This document shows, in pieces, positions 63,102 to 64,000 of a stretch of DNA of 64,000 nt. Source of the stretch: Macrocystis pyrifera (taxonomy: Eukaryota > Sar > Phaeophyceae > Laminariales > Laminariaceae); the NCBI GenBank assembly GCA_031763025.1, contig JASSKH010000002.1, positions 17,644,468-17,708,467 of the forward strand. The letters run 5' to 3'. Below the pieces are notes generated by a model. That model ran no database searches, was not told the DNA's origin, and worked only from the letters and a program-made list of their open reading frames with translations. The position numbers and the translations under genes were made by a program. How positions within the stretch are numbered: the first letter of the stretch is position 1; every line of letters starts with the position of its first letter.

Positions 63102-63225
63102 GAGCACTCTGCTACCGCAGAGAGACGTGATCACGACCCACCGGCGGTATCGACTACGAATCTTATTGGCGTCTGACGGCAGTTGATCACCAACAGCAAA
63201 AGTCGATTCGAGTCGATAGCTAGAG

Positions 63226-64000
63226 TTGCAGCAGTATGTCGACCTCAGACAGCGACCCCGACAGCCGCAGCACACAAGGACGCACCCCGTTCTTTTAGGG
63301 ACGAACGAGACCAAGGAGGGCAGCACCGAACCCTCCGACCCCGATGACTCAATAGCTACCATCAGGATTCGACTCGCACGCATCGTCAACCATGAGCTCG
63401 AGATGATAGAGAATGGAGAGACCGAGGTGCTCAATGAGCAGCATAACGGCATGCTCCAACAATTGGCAAGTCTACATGTTGCTAATAGTCCTGCTGTGTC
63501 CCTGTCCGAGTCTAACAACTCAACCACTGCTGTCCAATCTGCTCGTACATATGGAGGAGTGCTGTCCGCACCGAAGAATGTCAGTTTTACGCCCAACGAC
63601 GTACGCAATCTGCCCCGCCTGAATGGTAGTGCTGACGTAGATGTTGCGGAAGTACTGTCCCTTTCGCCTGGTTGTCGGTTTTCGAGCCAAACCAGTCGCA
63701 CCAGATGACAGGTTTGCTAATAATCTTGCTTTCGAGCACTTGTCGCTCATCTGTGATGGGTCCTCTTAGACGCTGTATCAACAACTTATGTCTGGCAGGA
63801 TAGACTGGAGTGCGAACGTTGTCAATGCCGAGGATGTGAACAACCCCGGCTCGTTTTCCCCACCGTCCACTTGGCATGAACTAAAACTCGCAATTCTAGA
63901 TATCCTTATGCCCGCGAACGATGTCGAAGAGTGTGTTGTTCAACTAGCCACTTTCAAGTCGAACAAAGGCGAGACTGTATCCGCCTCTGCCCTTCGTTTC
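63226..64000 (+). pseudogene. LTR-retrotransposon gag-like gene, runs off the window
   Basis: The frame 63,226-63,708 is Ser/Asn-rich with a helical part (RIRLARIVNHELEMIENGET). Near 63,660 the reading moves to the next frame: GFRAKPVAPDDRFANNLAFE, then a TAG at 63,767, then LYQQLMSGRIDW, WHELKLAILDILMPANDVEE and FKSNKGETVSASALRF at the edge. The W..L...IL....P....E...L...K...GE.V...ALRF pattern is that of Ty3/gypsy-type capsid proteins. One frameshift and one stop are visible; the rest lies beyond 64,000. Confidence 0.7.

Noticed and set aside
63078-63701. 207-codon minus-strand frame, the longest on that strand in the last 5 kb
   Set aside because: It is antisense to the gag-like frames, which have recognisable capsid features on the plus strand. 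I treat it as a shadow.

Overview
The window looks like nuclear DNA of a eukaryote. It has no compact operons and no ribosome-binding-site spacing. Homopolymer runs are long (51 A at 10,616-10,666; 22 G at 13,180-13,201). Triplet microsatellites (TAG, CAG, CTA) are abundant. Recognisable proteins are almost all decayed transposable-element proteins: three non-LTR retrotransposon (LINE) copies, a tyrosine-recombinase element and an LTR-element gag. I found no intact host housekeeping gene, rRNA or tRNA. The lineage cannot be fixed from sequence alone; a protist or alga is my guess, held with low confidence.

Layout. 0-9 kb: a GC-rich open stretch, a 42-bp minisatellite, paired repeats, a TAG microsatellite, the first bidirectional two-ORF repeat (copy A), LINE-1 between two GATCTG minisatellite blocks, then poly-Q-like tandem arrays. 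9-16 kb: a scattered 'TACTG..CCAACAGTA' minisatellite, an 855-bp tandem duplication, LINE-2, and the first hairpin-headed repeat. 18-25 kb: low-information repeats, including GGGTACCC-rich and TAAC/GTTA-rich tracts. 24.8-27.5 kb: a minus-strand tyrosine recombinase flanked by direct repeats. 28-36 kb: a 2.36-kb segment present twice, carrying minus-strand remnants of a Cys/His protein. 36-42 kb and 47.8-48.9 kb: five further copies of the bidirectional repeat, two of them in tandem. 42-47.6 kb: a 1.1-kb composite repeat. 49.5-51.8 kb: an ACCGCACCG satellite with an open repetitive reading frame. 54-56 kb: inverted counterparts of the 23-25 kb repeats. 58-61.5 kb: the longest LINE, in minus orientation, with endonuclease, reverse transcriptase and C-terminal regions. 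62.7-64 kb: an open reading frame and a gag-like gene running off the end.

Nothing here forms a working pathway. The genes are parts of mobile elements, and the stop codons, frameshifts and lost catalytic residues indicate mostly dead copies. The least explained object is the roughly 1.15-kb bidirectional repeat. It has six copies and two short reading frames pointing away from a shared AT-rich centre, and the fullest copies carry a GC hairpin at one end. I recognise neither protein. It is the best candidate for an undescribed element, probably non-autonomous.
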